DNA from: Ettlia oleoabundans | Taxonomy: Eukaryota > Chlorophyta > Chlorophyceae > Chlamydomonadales | Length of the DNA stretch: 54,895 bases | Assembly (NCBI GenBank): GCA_019693395.1 | Contig: JAAMXP010000948.1 | Coordinates: 1-54,895 of the forward strand | Direction: 5' to 3' | Shown here: piece by piece, positions 40,668-52,725 of the stretch | How the letters are laid out: the number at the start of each line of letters is the position of its first letter | Numbering within the stretch: the stretch's first letter is position 1 | Made by a program: the position numbers and the translations under genes | The notes under the pieces: generated by a model | Told to the model about the DNA's origin: nothing | Seen by the model: only the letters and a program-made list of their open reading frames with translations | Databases searched by the model: none

Positions 40668-41729
40668 CTATGACGCCTTGGGTCCAGCATACGCTTTCTG
40701 CACCAGCGCCCGGTACTCTGCATCGTTGACGCCCCACAGCTTTGCTGCATGTGCATTGAGCGGCGAGTCCACGTTGGGGTCTGCCAGCAGCGACTGGATG
40801 GACTGCAACACGGTCTTCACGCTATATGCCGCTGCACGCACGGAAAAGAGGCGCAAGAGGCCATGCTGATCAGAGGGAACTAGCATAAGCTTCGCAATCT
40901 GCTGCATTGCTTTAGAAAAGCATGGCCACTAGAAAAATGAGCGCCTCTGTGCTGAAAGCTTCGGCATAGCCAGGGAACCTGTGATCTACAAGCCGGGCAA
41001 ATCCCGACACCTAACGTTATCACACTCAAAGCTGGCCAGCACACAAAGCGCGATTGCTCTGCAAATCATCAACTTTCCATATGTAAGTACCCACCTGACC
41101 ACTTATCCTTCAAAATGTCTAGGCAGATGTTGCCATAAGTGTCCACATTGGGGTGAAAGCAAGGGGTCTCAAACCGCACGGTAGGGGCCTTGAAGGGGTA
41201 CTCTGAGGTGAACTTGAGGGATAGGCGGTATGTGCAGCCCTCGTATGCTGTGCCCTCTGCGCCCTGCAGTCGTTTACGTGCAAAGGACAGGCAGGGAACA
41301 ACGGAAGCTTGCTAAACAGGCTGGCACACCGCTTGGAGGCATAATATAAACAAGCTTACTGGTTCTTTTGCTGCTAGAATGGTGTTACGAAGCCCAGTGG
41401 TGCACATGCAGAACCAAACAGCACCCTGAGTCAATGTTGGATGCGCAACGCTTTGATCCTTGGCTCCCCTTCTCACGGAGAAGCAGCAGAGGGAAGCGAG
41501 GCTACTTTGCTTGCACGCAGTGGCACGACACACTCACGTTAATGGTGCCCACCCAGTCAAACAGCGAATCGCCAGCAGGGAAGGCCGAAACGCCATCACC
41601 GCCACTAGCCATCAACCCCATCAGCTCCTGCTGCAGCCGCTTGGTCACTGCGCCGGTATCCAGCGCCCGTGCTGCGTCTGGCGCGCCGCTCTTCTGCGGA
41701 CTGACTGCTGTGCGAGCCGCTGTGTTCAT
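40668..41729 (-). CDS. UBE2C: UBE2C/UBC19-type ubiquitin-conjugating enzyme (APC/C E2)
   Basis: E2 that starts ubiquitin chains on APC/C substrates such as cyclin B and securin. Exons on the - strand: 41538-41729, 41095-41263, 40668-40831; 174 aa. The start [15 protein letters not shown] gives the short disordered N-terminal extension typical of UBE2C. The core reads [55 protein letters not shown], catalytic GNICLDILK (Cys111), [20 protein letters not shown] and [12 protein letters not shown]. The insert PAGD and the order match the UBE2C/UBC19-20 group rather than other E2s. An in-frame ATG lies upstream at 41753 (MYVSFPTA), but the family length favours 41729. Confidence 0.95.
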
Positions 41730-42589
41730 GGCAGTCGGGAACGAAACGTACAAATACTACCTCTGAAGTTGGGATACAGGCGAAGGCGCCTAGTAACGAC
41801 ACTCCTGAACTAGGAGGCGGTGGAAGCGGCAGGGAAAGGCCGACCGGGCGTGCACCTGCACAGCGGTCGGGCGGCAAAGGCGCCGGCCCCGGCGTCAACA
41901 GCTTTGGACGGAGGACGACGGGCCAAAGGGCAGGAGAGGTGAGCCCCAGGAAATACAGCGGAGGGAGCAACGGCCACAGCGGCGGGCGCTGACACACCTG
42001 CGCCCTCGCAACCTCTAGATCTCTTGACTGAAGAGGCTTGACTTGGGGCGGGGCGACGCCGCCGGCGACCACAGCTGGCAACAAAGGCAGCTGCCGAAAG
42101 CGGCTACCGCGTGAGCCAACAGACGGTGAGCTGCAGGGACCTGACCGTCTACGAGTGGCAGACCTAGTGCAGAATGTGCAAGCGCGAGATGAGGGGCCAT
42201 GGTTGGTGATGGGACGCTCAGCACGGCCGCAGCACGTTTTCTCCCATTTCATCGCGAATGTTTCGTAAATCATGTTCTTTGATTCGCAATAGTTGCATTG
42301 ATTGAGCATGAAGAGGTGCCAGAAGTGGTGCTGCTAGAAGCTTTGTGGTTTTGCCACAAGGGTCTCTGTGGCCTCTGCACGATGCAGGTGATAGGTTGCG
42401 GGCAGTCTGTCACTTACCAATGGCGCGGGGGCGGGGGGCACGTCGACAGGGGCGCCAGTAGCCTGTTCGGTGGTGGCGTTAGAGGCACACATGCCCGCCA
42501 CTCTGTATTGGTGAATGAACATCTAATTAGACCCTCCTCCACTGTGCTCCATCCCCACTGCAACTGCAGCCCAACAGACGCCGCACACT
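41730..42589. promoter_or_regulatory. Divergent region between UBE2C (-) and MMAA (+)
   Basis: 860 bp, GC-rich from 41810 to 42120. Long open frames on both strands here (for example - strand 41605-42309) are composition effects, rich in Pro/Arg/Ala with no family match. An AG at the CTGCAG near 42563-42568 could be the acceptor of an upstream MMAA exon carrying a mitochondrial presequence. Confidence 0.4.
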
Positions 42590-44193
42590 ATGCCATCCCT
42601 CGGGCAGTTTGCTTCTGTTGAACAGTTGGCAGAGGGCATTCTGGCCGGCTGTCGACTGAGCATAAGCCGAGGCATCACGCTAGTCGAGTCCACCCGCCTC
42701 GACCATCAGCTGCAGGCTGCAACGTTGCTGCGTGGGCTGCAGAAATGCAGACTCCAACGGCGAGAGGTGGCAGTGCAGGCTGGCGATCGAGGCGCCATGC
42801 TGCCTGGGCCCGAACCCTTTCGCATTGGTGTCAGCGGACCCCCTGGTGCTGGCAAGAGTTCCCTGATTGAAGCCCTTGGCTGCAGCTTGCTGGAAGCTGG
42901 GCAGCGTGTGGCAGTTTTGGCTATCGATCCCAGCAGTGATGCAAGTGGAGGAGCAATTTTGGGGGACAAGACACGAATGCCATGGTAAGGGTGCAATCGC
43001 GGCATTGCAGAGATTTTGGCCACAAGCGTACAGCTGTGCTCAAAGACCACGGCATGTCTGCTCCAGGCAGCTGTTTATGTCCGGGCCTTGTGAGTTTAGT
43101 CCAAACCACTAATTTGTCCAGGATCCTTCATTGCAGCCTGAGTGCCAGCACTGACGCCTTTGTGCGCCCAAGCCCTGCTCGTGGCACCTTGGGCGGCGTG
43201 GCCCGTGCTACCTTTGACGCCATCCTCATCTGTGAAGCGGCCGGCTACAACATGGTGAGATGAACAGTGGCGGGGCTTGCGCATGCATTGGATGGGCTGC
43301 ATTCTGCTTGTCAACTTACTTGCATTGATTGAACAAGGGCAAATACACCTCAGCATCGGAAGCGCCCACCAAACTGCCGCTTCGCAGTGAGACGCTTAGG
43401 ACTGTCCTAGGTAACCTTTACAGTTGCTGTGATTGCAGGTATTGGTAGAGACTGTTGGTGTGGGACAGAGTGAGACCGCGGTACAGGACCTGGTTGATGC
43501 TTTTGTGCTGGTGCTGCCTCCAGTGGGTGGAGACGAGCTCCAAGTTATCAAGCGTGGCGTGACTGAGCTGGCAGGTGCTTGGGAGCTTTGTGGGTAATGC
43601 AAGGGGCAAGTCGCTATATGTGAGTCATGGACCAGCAGTGTTTGGGTAATGCCGATGATCTGGCCTGCACAACCGGCAGCTGTGCAGGCTGGCAAGCGTT
43701 TGACTCCTGCCAACGCATGGCCACTCGTTCTGGTTATCCCATCCATGAGTTTGCCAAGAATGGGAACCTCTCGCTTGTGCATTCAGATATTGTTGTGGTC
43801 AACAAATCGGACGGAAGCACCAAGACCGCAGCGGCGCGAGCAGCGTCCACTTTCAAGAGCATGGTGCAATTTCATCGCCGACGGTGGCATTGCTGGCAGC
43901 CAGTTGTGCTAACATGCAGCGCACGCACTGGAGATGGCATAGACAAACTGCAGCAGCATCTGGCCGACTACCAAGCAGCCATGCTACGCAGCGGCGAGCT
44001 GGCGCAGCTGCGAAGGCAGCAGCGGCAGCGAGTGACCTGGACGGCAGCAGAGGAAGCGCTCCTAGATTCTTTCCGGCAGGATGCGAATGTGAGGTGGCTG
44101 CTGGGCCGCTTGATGCCAGCCATTACTGCTGGAGAGCTGCCGCCCCGAGCTGCAGCAGAGCTGCTTGCCACGTACCACGCCATGTATGATTAA
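42590..44193 (+). CDS. MMAA: MMAA/MeaB/ArgK-type GTPase, chaperone of methylmalonyl-CoA mutase
   Basis: G3E-family GTPase that loads and protects the adenosylcobalamin cofactor of methylmalonyl-CoA mutase. Exons: 42590-42984, 43137-43254, 43439-43574, 43787-44193; 351 aa. Motifs: [20 protein letters not shown], Walker A GPPGAGKS (83-90), [70 protein letters not shown], base-recognition NKSDG and SARTGDGID. The C-terminal helical dimerisation arm ends [14 protein letters not shown]. The mouse/human order is kept throughout. No clear mitochondrial presequence is visible at this start, so an upstream exon is possible. The reading after TRM inserts PCLSASTDA in place of the usual helix start. Confidence 0.93.
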
Positions 44194-44297
44194 GCAACAC
44201 ACATTCGCATTTTATGCTCTACATGTCCAAATTTTTTCGAGCTCCTTTGATGAATGTTCCCTGGTTCATTCACTTGCTCCAGCACTGCCCACTGTTG

Positions 44298-44302
44298 TTA
44301 CA
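44298..44302 (-). terminator. Poly(A) signal of SMC2
   Basis: TTACA on the + strand, i.e. TGTAA on the - strand, 80 nt downstream of the SMC2 stop at 44382. It sits in the 188-bp convergent gap after MMAA. Confidence 0.5.
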
Positions 44303-44381
44303 GTACCTGTAGTGTGAACTCATGATGGTCGTGCCGACCAAATCATTGTGTCAATGGTACAACTCTGCCATCTCCAAAACA

Positions 44382-47300
44382 TCAACTGCGAGTGTTCTCC
44401 TGCAGCACTGCCCTGCTGCGCGCTACTGCTGCCTTGCTGGTGCCAGCTACCTGTGCAGCGGTCGTGTTCACGTTCCGTGTCACCGTGCTGACGCCATCCA
44501 CAAACTTCGTCCTGAAGATGACGTTGGCATTTTGGAACATGCCCTCTTTTAATGACACCACAATGAACTGCACCATCGGGCAAAAGTGCACCCATGTCAG
44601 TGCACATACTTCAGTGTTGCAGGACGTTAACAAACCGTGGTGTAATTCCTGCCACTAACTCTTGACAGCTGTGCAGGAGCCGATGCATGGTGGATCAAGA
44701 TGCACAAGCAAGTGCAAGCAACCCAAAGCCACACCTGGCTCTGCGGGAAATGCGACTTGATCATGCGACCAATGTTCTGCGTGTGGCTCAGGTCCAGCGC
44801 AGCATCCACCTCATCCAGGATGTAGATGGGGGCGGGCTTGAACAGCAGCATGGCAAGGATGAGGCTCAGTGCCAGCAGCGACTTCTGCCCGCCCGAGAGC
44901 TCGCTCAGCGATTCTTTCCACACGCCACCAAACGCCACCTTCACCTCCAACCCTGAATGCCAAGAAACGAAGGCAAACTGTACGTTGATGAAAGTTCCAA
45001 ACTCCTGAGGCCATTTCACATAGAACACATGCAGCACCATATATGCGCACATTGCAGTCCCTGGACATCTTGAACCTCACAACATGTTGCTGATGTTGCA
45101 ATCTACAGCTCACATTTCCCGCTTGTTTCCTGGGCCCCAGCTACTTACACCCACTCACCCGCCATGAAAGAGCAGCCCTCCTGCGGGTCCAGCTTGGCAG
45201 TGGTGCCCGGCAGCAGCATGGAGAATATGGAGCCGAAGTCGGTGTTAACCTTGCGCCACGTCTTCTCCAGGGCCTCCCGCTTCTTCTCATCCAGGGCGCC
45301 AATGGTCTGCATGGTGCATGGCAAGGGTCAATCGGGTTAGAAGCAGTGAAGCATGCAACATTGGGCAGCGAGCAGGCAGGTGTACAGGCATGATTAGCAC
45401 GCGCAAATAAAGTGCCAATTGCCTTGCCCAAAGGCCCCCACCCACACCCCGCCTTTACCCCACCACAAAATTCTACACCACTCCAGCCCACCTGCTCAAT
45501 CCTGCTCTTGTCATTCTCCACTACATCTTTCTTGCGCTTCAGTTCATTGTACTCCTGCTCCGCCTTCTCAAACATCTGCATCACCTTCTTGTTGACCTTT
45601 TTGGACAGGCCGTCAATGGTGGAGTTGGCCTTCTCGTACTCGGCAAACATCTGCAGTGTCATGGCCAGTCCATAATAAGCAGCACAATATGCGTTTGTGC
45701 TCAGGGGCATGATCAACCAACCAGCATACTGGCTTCAATGTACCGCATGATCAGTCACAGCAAACCTGCTACACGCAGCAATCACGCAGCTTTTTGCCCA
45801 AATGTGGGAGTGACCTGCCGCAAGCCAGCGGCAAATACCCCTCCCACCCCTGTGAACGTGCCTTCTCAGGATCATTTGCCTCCCAGTCGTAGTCGCTGTT
45901 GGGCCGCCCAAAGTGGGCCTTCTCCGAGGGGATCCATTGATACTCCCGTTCCAGCTTGCGGCAGCGATCAGAAGAGTCAGTCATGCTCTTGCGCAGCGCA
46001 TCCAGCCTGTGGGCAGCATTGCACGCAGTTAAGATAAAATAAAGAAAAGCGCAATACCAGCACAAGCGTTAGTTATTCCAACGACAAACTCCCATTATGC
46101 ATTAATCTTTTTTGCACTGACTTGTTGTTGAGCTTCTTCTTCTCCACCACAATGTCGGTTTTGGCCGCCTCAAGCGCATCTTGCTCCTTGGTGGCTGCAG
46201 CAATCTCGATGTCGCACTCCTTCAGGCGCGCCAGCCGCTCCATCAGCCGCTCGTTGCGGTCGTCATAGTCAGCCTTGGCAGCAGCCACTACAGCTGCCAG
46301 CTCGGCAACCTGCAACAGCGTCAAACAGCCGTGCACCACACCAGATCGTTGGTTGTGGAAAAGGATGGAAATCAGCCTGTTATGTGCAAACATGACAAAC
46401 GGCTCAGTGCCGTTCTTATACAAATTATCGCCAGCAGCTCTTGATTTCTATGAGTTATCTCCAAGGGAATCCAGTCACAGCTGAAAGCCCACCTGTTTCC
46501 CCAGCTCCTTGACCGTCCTCTGAGCTGCTGCCAGCTGCTCGTGCAGGGTCTTGCGCTCCCCATCTGCAGCTTCTGCCTCTGCCAGGGTCGCCTGCACCAC
46601 GCAACAGTGCAACTCATGATGCAATCCAATCGCTCACAAGTTTAAGCATAGTATCACGCACTGTTCAATGAGATCCAGGCTATGAAAGACCTACAACAGA
46701 ATTGACCACCTGCAGTGTGGTCTGCTTGGCCTTCAGCTCCTTCTTGGCCGACTCAAACTCCTTCTGGGCAGCAGCAATTTTGTCCTTGGCCGCCTTGATG
46801 CGCTTGTCGCGCTCCTTGCCAAAGTTGGCGATTTCGTTTTGAAGCTCCTGGAGCACCAGGGAGAAAGCATGGCAGCTGATGCTCGACCACTAAGTAAGTT
46901 TGGCTTGATGCTGACAGTTTCCATGCAGCTCGTGGCCTGTCCACTGGGTAGAGCAGCTGCCAGCGGCACGAAAGGTAGGTTCACTTTGAACTCAGCACCT
47001 TGGCAGATGCAACCATCTCTTTCTTCTTCTCCTGTGCTGCTGCCAACGCCTGCTGTGCCTCTTGCAACTCCCGCTCGGTGGTGGCAACAGCCTCAGACAG
47101 CTGGTGTGCCTCGCTACCCTGCATGCGCTCCTCCAGCAACTTGAGCGAGTGCTGCTTAAGCTCCAGCTCCTGGTTTAGCCTGATAGGAAAAAAACAGGCC
47201 AGCAAAGCCAGCAGATCGACATTTTGTATAGTCATGTTTACGGGCAATCAGACCTTGGGAAAGCAGGCAACCAGCTTTGTGAAAACTTGCTGGAAGTGTG

Positions 47301-50300
47301 AAAATTTTAGGATGCCCTTGCATTGCATATCATGTGATGACTGAGCAGTAAATGCAGGCGACAGCCCTACCGCTTGTACTGCTGTGCGGCGGCAGACTTT
47401 GCTTTGAGCGAGGCCTGGGCCTCCTGAAGCTTGGCCTGCGCCCCTGCAAGCTGCTCCTCTGCCGCCGCCAGCTCATGCAGCCTCGTAAGCACGCTTCCAC
47501 TCTTGTTGCGTGAGCCACCCGTCAGCGTACCGCCAGGGTTGAAATCGTCTCCCTCAAGCGTGATGCACCGGGTGTTGACTTCACGCGTGAAGGCCAGCTT
47601 CTTGGCGGTGCTTGCATCCTGAGGCAGCAGGAAACAACAATATAGGCAGCCATAAGGATCTGAGGAAGATAAACTTCTGCTGCTCAATGCTTGAATTTCA
47701 TCCAACCGGGGCAATTGGACAGGTGCTGAGCAAACCACACTAGCAAAGCCACTGACACCAGTTAGCATTATGGCCTGCTGCGCCGTGTTAATTCAGCACT
47801 GAAATCCAGCTTCCCACCTTACAGATGAAGGAGCCCCCAAACACGTACTTCATAGCGGCAGATAGTTGCTGGTCATACCCAACAAGCTCCAGAGCAGGCT
47901 GCGCCTTGTCTCCAGCCATCCGCTGTGCCGCAGCGACCGCAGGGAGTGGGATATCCCGCGCGAAAACCTTGTTCAGCGGAATGATAGTGACACGCTGGCG
48001 CAGCTGGCCGTTAGCCAACAGCGCCTTGGCTGTCTGCTCCGTGTCCACCACTACCTGGTACAGCTTGCCGCCTGCTGCAACCTCCAGTGCCGTGCTGGTG
48101 GCTGGGTCCTCCACCCGCGTCACCTTGGCCACCACACCCTTAACCCGTGAGCGGTCAAAGTTGCGTTCAGGGTCTGTGTAACGGAAGTCGATGGCTGCAG
48201 GAGAGAGATGGATAGAAGGACAACGAGGCTAGCATCTTAAATAGACTCAGAAGCCGAGCATGCGATGCAAGTAATGCAGGCAAGCTGCAAAAGGGAAGCG
48301 AACCCTTCCGCGTGGTTCCCTAGCCCGCGTATATGGCAAATGCCTCTTTGACAAGTAGCATCACCCTGCAACGCGCGTGTTTCCACCTGACAGCTGGGAA
48401 GAAAGCTCATCCACGCGGTCCTTCCAGCGCTGCACCTCGCCATGTTGCCGCTCCGCCTCCTTCTCCAGCGCTGCTGAGGCAGCCGGGTCGTGCCCGAGCG
48501 CCGCTGCAGCCTGCCTGCATTGGTCCACTGCAGATTGCTCCCGCTCAAGGTCACTAAGCAGAATGGAACCCTCCTTCTCCTTGGAGGCCAACGCCTTACG
48601 CTGCTCCGCAAGCTGCTTCTGCAGGTGCTTGCTGCGTGTCTCAGCAGCCTTGGCCTCGGCCTCAGCCTCGGTCTGCACAAACAAAACACGATGCAGGGGA
48701 GCAAACATCAACAGTAAATAAGCCTGCAAATGTTGAGAACAAGGCAAGGAAGGCTAGAAGGTATTTCTGGCCTGGTATATCTGCTTTCTTATCCTACTGG
48801 AGAAGCATTGTCAGGGTGAATGACGGTAAGAACAGCGTCTGCTTGCACCCAACCGGGAATAATGTGCACAACTTGGCCGTGCGCACCTGTGCATTCTGTG
48901 CATCCGCCAGTCGTTCCTGTAGGCTGCGGTTGGATGCGTCACGCCCATCGCCAGCCTCAGCTCCTGCAAGCTCGTTCTGGGCGGCTTGCACTGCCAGCTC
49001 AGCACTGCATCCAGGTGCTTACAGCAAAGCTCAGGTTGTTCTAGAGATAGACAGCAGGATGCTGCAACAACTTGTGCCGTATGGGCCGAACAGCCAAGCA
49101 CACACATCAAAACTGCACTCTCTACCGACAACGAAATACGTACCTGGTGCAAGATGTCTGTGCCTCATCCCGGTCCTGACTGGCGCGCTGCATCTTGGCC
49201 CGCATGCCATCCTCATCCACCTCTGTCAGTGCGGCTTCAAGCTGGGCACAGCTGGCCTGCTCTGCCTCCAGCAGCTCCTTCTTATTGTTCCAGCTGCTGG
49301 TGTCCCTTACCACCCTGCATCAAGAGCAGCAGCAAAGTCTGCCCCCAACCACCTCAACACAAAGGTGGTAATGGCACGGCTCTGGCCCTGCTGCGACACA
49401 ACAGGAAAGCAAGCGAAGCAGGCAGCCTATCCTTGTCAGCCCCATTCGCCCCATGGGTGTGAGTAAGAGAAACAAACGTTGCTTTCACCTTTTGGAGATC
49501 TCGTCAACCTCCGCCTGCAACTCCTTGACCTCCCCACCGCTCTGCAGCTGCTTTTCAGTCTTCAACCCCTCAATCTGGTCTGCCTTCTCCCGGATGTCCA
49601 AGTCCAGAGCGGCAGACTGCGCATCCAGGTCGCTGATGGCGTTCTGCACCTGCCGCACCTCCTCCTCGCCTGATTGCTGCAGCCTGCAGATGGTCAGTTC
49701 ACACAACATATGAGACAGTACCAGCTGAATTCCGCTCATTGCTAGCAGGCGTGGGCGGCTTGGTGGTTCCAAAAGACCCATTCATACCGTGCACTGCCCC
49801 ACCCTGCCTCGTAACCAACAAGCAAGCAAGGTTTCAGGGCAAAGACTGCATTACTCGTTGTACAGCTCACCTCTCTGCCTCCACATATCGATAAGCAACA
49901 CAGAAGCGGCGCAGTTTCTCCAGACTCTTAGTGGCGTTCTGCCACTCCATGTACTGCACCTTCTCCCGCCGCAGCTTGTCCAGCGCAGGCGAGATGTCCT
50001 CAGTCAGGACCTGGAGGGACAGCTCATGGAGTCCTTTAGGCAGCTGGATTGTTGTGTGAAAGCACCCACCAGAGGATGGCCACAGGTATGGCTTACAAGA
50101 AATGCGTATTCTGTGATGTTGAAGGTTCTTCATCACCTGAGGTAAGCAGCAATACATACCTCGCCCTATTGCTCTGCTCACCTTGTTGATTTCATCCACC
50201 TTGATCTGCTTCTTTTCCAGGGTGTGCAGCGCTTTCTTCTTCTTATCCTCGTACATCTTGGTGCCTGCTGCCTCCTCCAACAGCCCCAAAATCTCAGGCG

Positions 50301-51163
50301 GCTTCATGTTAAGGACTTTGGTGATGCGGCCTTGCATAATGAGGAAGTGCGGGTTGTTGACATTGAGCTGCACCGAGTGGAACAGGCTCTGCACCCGTCT
50401 GCATACAAGTGTTGGCATTTACGGGCCCTGGCGTCAGGAATGAACTTTCACCGAAAGAGAACACAAACTATTGCGACAGGCCAGCTGTACTTGTGGCCAG
50501 CAGGGTGAATATCGCACACGGCAAGAGAACACGCTACCACAGCTGTCCAACCGACCACCCATGCAATTTGCTGTCTCTCCATGAGCGCTGGACCCAACTT
50601 TCACTTACGATGGCTCTGCAACCTTGCCATTGATGAGGTACTTGCTGCGCCCGCCGATGACCAGCTGGCGGGTAACTGTGATTTCATCCAGCTGCTCATA
50701 TCCCACAGGGCTGCGCTCCTTCTCACGGTTGTCAAACACAATGGATACTGTGGCCTTGGTGATTCCTGCCTGTCCCTGCTTGTACACCAGCTCCTGCAGG
50801 CTGTTGGCACGAACCTGCACAGTCGCAATCAAAGAGTAACTTAGGAGTCCCCGGTGGTTGGGACAGCAAAATGAAGAATGCAAACCAGTTCTTTCTTCTA
50901 GGCAGAGCCAATCAGAAACCACCTGGTACTTCACACATGTCATTTGACGAACTTTTACGAAACACAAGTTACAAGTTCAATCTGCTATCACGTGCCTGCT
51001 GCAAATTCTGGATGCCCAGAACAAAGCAAATAGAGTCCAGAATGTTGGACTTGCCAGAGCCATTCAAGCCTGTCACGGCATTGAATTGGCTGTCAAACGG
51101 GCCAATGACAACCCGCTGGGCATAGGATTTGAAGCCATCAATGGTGATCTCCCTCACAAACAT
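44382..51163 (-). CDS. SMC2: SMC2, condensin ATPase subunit
   Basis: Core ATPase of condensin; pairs with SMC4 to compact mitotic chromosomes. Nineteen exons on the - strand: 50996-51163, 50609-50814, 50182-50398, 49871-50010, 49489-49683, 49144-49314, 48887-49004, 48387-48672, 47818-48194, 47371-47618, 46999-47179, 46710-46847, 46493-46591, 46122-46309, 45862-46006, 45492-45650, 45159-45306, 44735-44952, 44382-44567. They sum to 1195 aa, the normal SMC2 length. Walker A is [10 protein letters not shown] (31-40); [20 protein letters not shown] is SMC2-specific. Long coiled coils flank a hinge ([20 protein letters not shown] ... [14 protein letters not shown]). The signature is [10 protein letters not shown] and Walker [13 protein letters not shown]; it ends FVDGVSTV plus a Ala/Thr/Ser tail. 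Introns after 50996 and 45862 have GC donors (GCACGT). Confidence 0.97.
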
Positions 51164-52725
51164 TGTTGGGCTCCTGGTCGGCTAGCCGCTCAGCGACAGA
51201 GCGGCGGCTAAGTCACCCGCCGGCAGCTGTGCAGGCAGGCTGATGGCTAAGGCGGGGACCCAAGTTCGGCTCACAGAGCCAAGCGAGGGCCAGCACACGC
51301 GCCAGCCCTGGTGCCCGGCGACAGCCCGAGCGAGGGCGAATATTAGGACGGCCGCTGAGTCCCCCGCGGCGATGCGTCAATTCCGAAACGCTACTGAGCT
51401 TGCACCGGCTCTTAAGAACTTGATGAGTTTTGAGTTTCAGCGAAGCGTGTACGGCGTTGGTACGACAGCTTGAACTGGCAGTCCGCGGCCACCAAGCCCG
51501 CTGGTCCTGTGCATCCTGTGCATCCCTCGATCAAGGAGGCGCGCCTTATTTTATCAACCGGCAACGGCAGTGACAGCTTGCATCTCGTGCTTGACCTTTA
51601 CTTGTTCCGTCCAGCCCCCGGTGGCATATGCTCCCCTAGCTCCATGCACACACCTGTCAGCATTTTTGCTTCCCGAACTGCACCCCTCTCGGGCCGGGCA
51701 GCCGCAATTCACAGACTGGCTCTCTTTTCCCTCGTCATTTTTATTTTCCTCCGGTCATTTCGTCCAAAAGTGTGACAGAGGTTGTGCTAAGGGTGTCGAA
51801 CCGTAAGGCTTACCACGCAGAATGGGACGCATCACAGTGTCACCCGTGTCAAGCGGTCGTAATCGATTTGGCTCGCAATCGAAATCATGTTGGCACGTGT
51901 AACTTGTTAAACATGTTGTACAACTAGCATGGGGGACAGCAGCACGCTTGGCGGCCACCGGGGCCAGCAGCGCAGCGTCGCTGGCCCATGGACACCACTG
52001 CCGCCCTTGGTCAAAGCAGACTTTGAGTCCCCCGCCTTCTGCGTGGCACACTTGAACGTGCAAGGCATCTCGCCCCAAGCCTCCTGCCCAATGGGACAAT
52101 CGTTGTTGAAGAGTACCAGCACCATGCAACGGGCAGCGGGCAGTGTGTGTAGGCCACCCGCGAGTGGCAATGTTGCGACAGGTGGTCGATAATCCGTTGG
52201 TGGACTGGGACACAATGCTTGGTGCATCAAGTGACTTTGTGACGGTTTGCCCGGGTTGTAATTCATCCTTATCGTGACTTTGTTCTAGGGAAGTTGCTTT
52301 GGCCAGCAATACAAGTGGTGCTGTCGACATAACAGCTGGCCTCAACTGGCAGCAATTTCGTGCCGGACTCACTTGCACGGTAGACTGCAACTTGGGCAGG
52401 CCATCTCCTCAGCCTTCACCGCCTTGTTTACCTACCCTCAGACCTGAGGAATAGCCTGAGGCCGTTGCGCTCTACTGCGAGTCGCGCAGCGCTTGGAAGA
52501 GGGGATGGAGCAATCAGTTATTGTTTTGGTGCAAAAGCTGTTTGGAACCATGACGTGCGCCAAGTCGACCTGGTTCTGGTTGTCCCTGCTCAATGAGTGC
52601 TTTTCACACGCTTCTTAGCGGGGGCAAGATGACGTGACGTGGAATGCTGACGTGGCATGTGCGCCGGCTCTCTCAATTGATTTCTGTGAGGCCTTGGAAA
52701 GGCATGATTCGTTTGGGTCGATTTC
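51164..52725. other. Gap with divergent promoter and unplaced open frames
   Basis: The first part must hold the SMC2 promoter. Open + frames at 51243-51473, 51470-51775 and 51929-52192 have no family match. A Cys-containing, Pro-rich stretch near 52288-52449 (NTSGAVDITAGLNWQQF..., then a run rich in Pro ending at TAG) looks like an exon of a secreted protein. I could not join it in frame to anything. It may be a fragment of a gene related to the receptor-like gene downstream. Confidence 0.35.

Noticed and set aside
41605..42309. 234-codon open frame on the - strand upstream of UBE2C
   Set aside because: Rich in Pro/Arg/Ala from GC-rich promoter sequence; overlaps the true UBE2C first exon in another frame and shows no family features.
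48636..49466. 276-codon + frame within SMC2
   Set aside because: Antisense to three conserved SMC2 exons; no domain.
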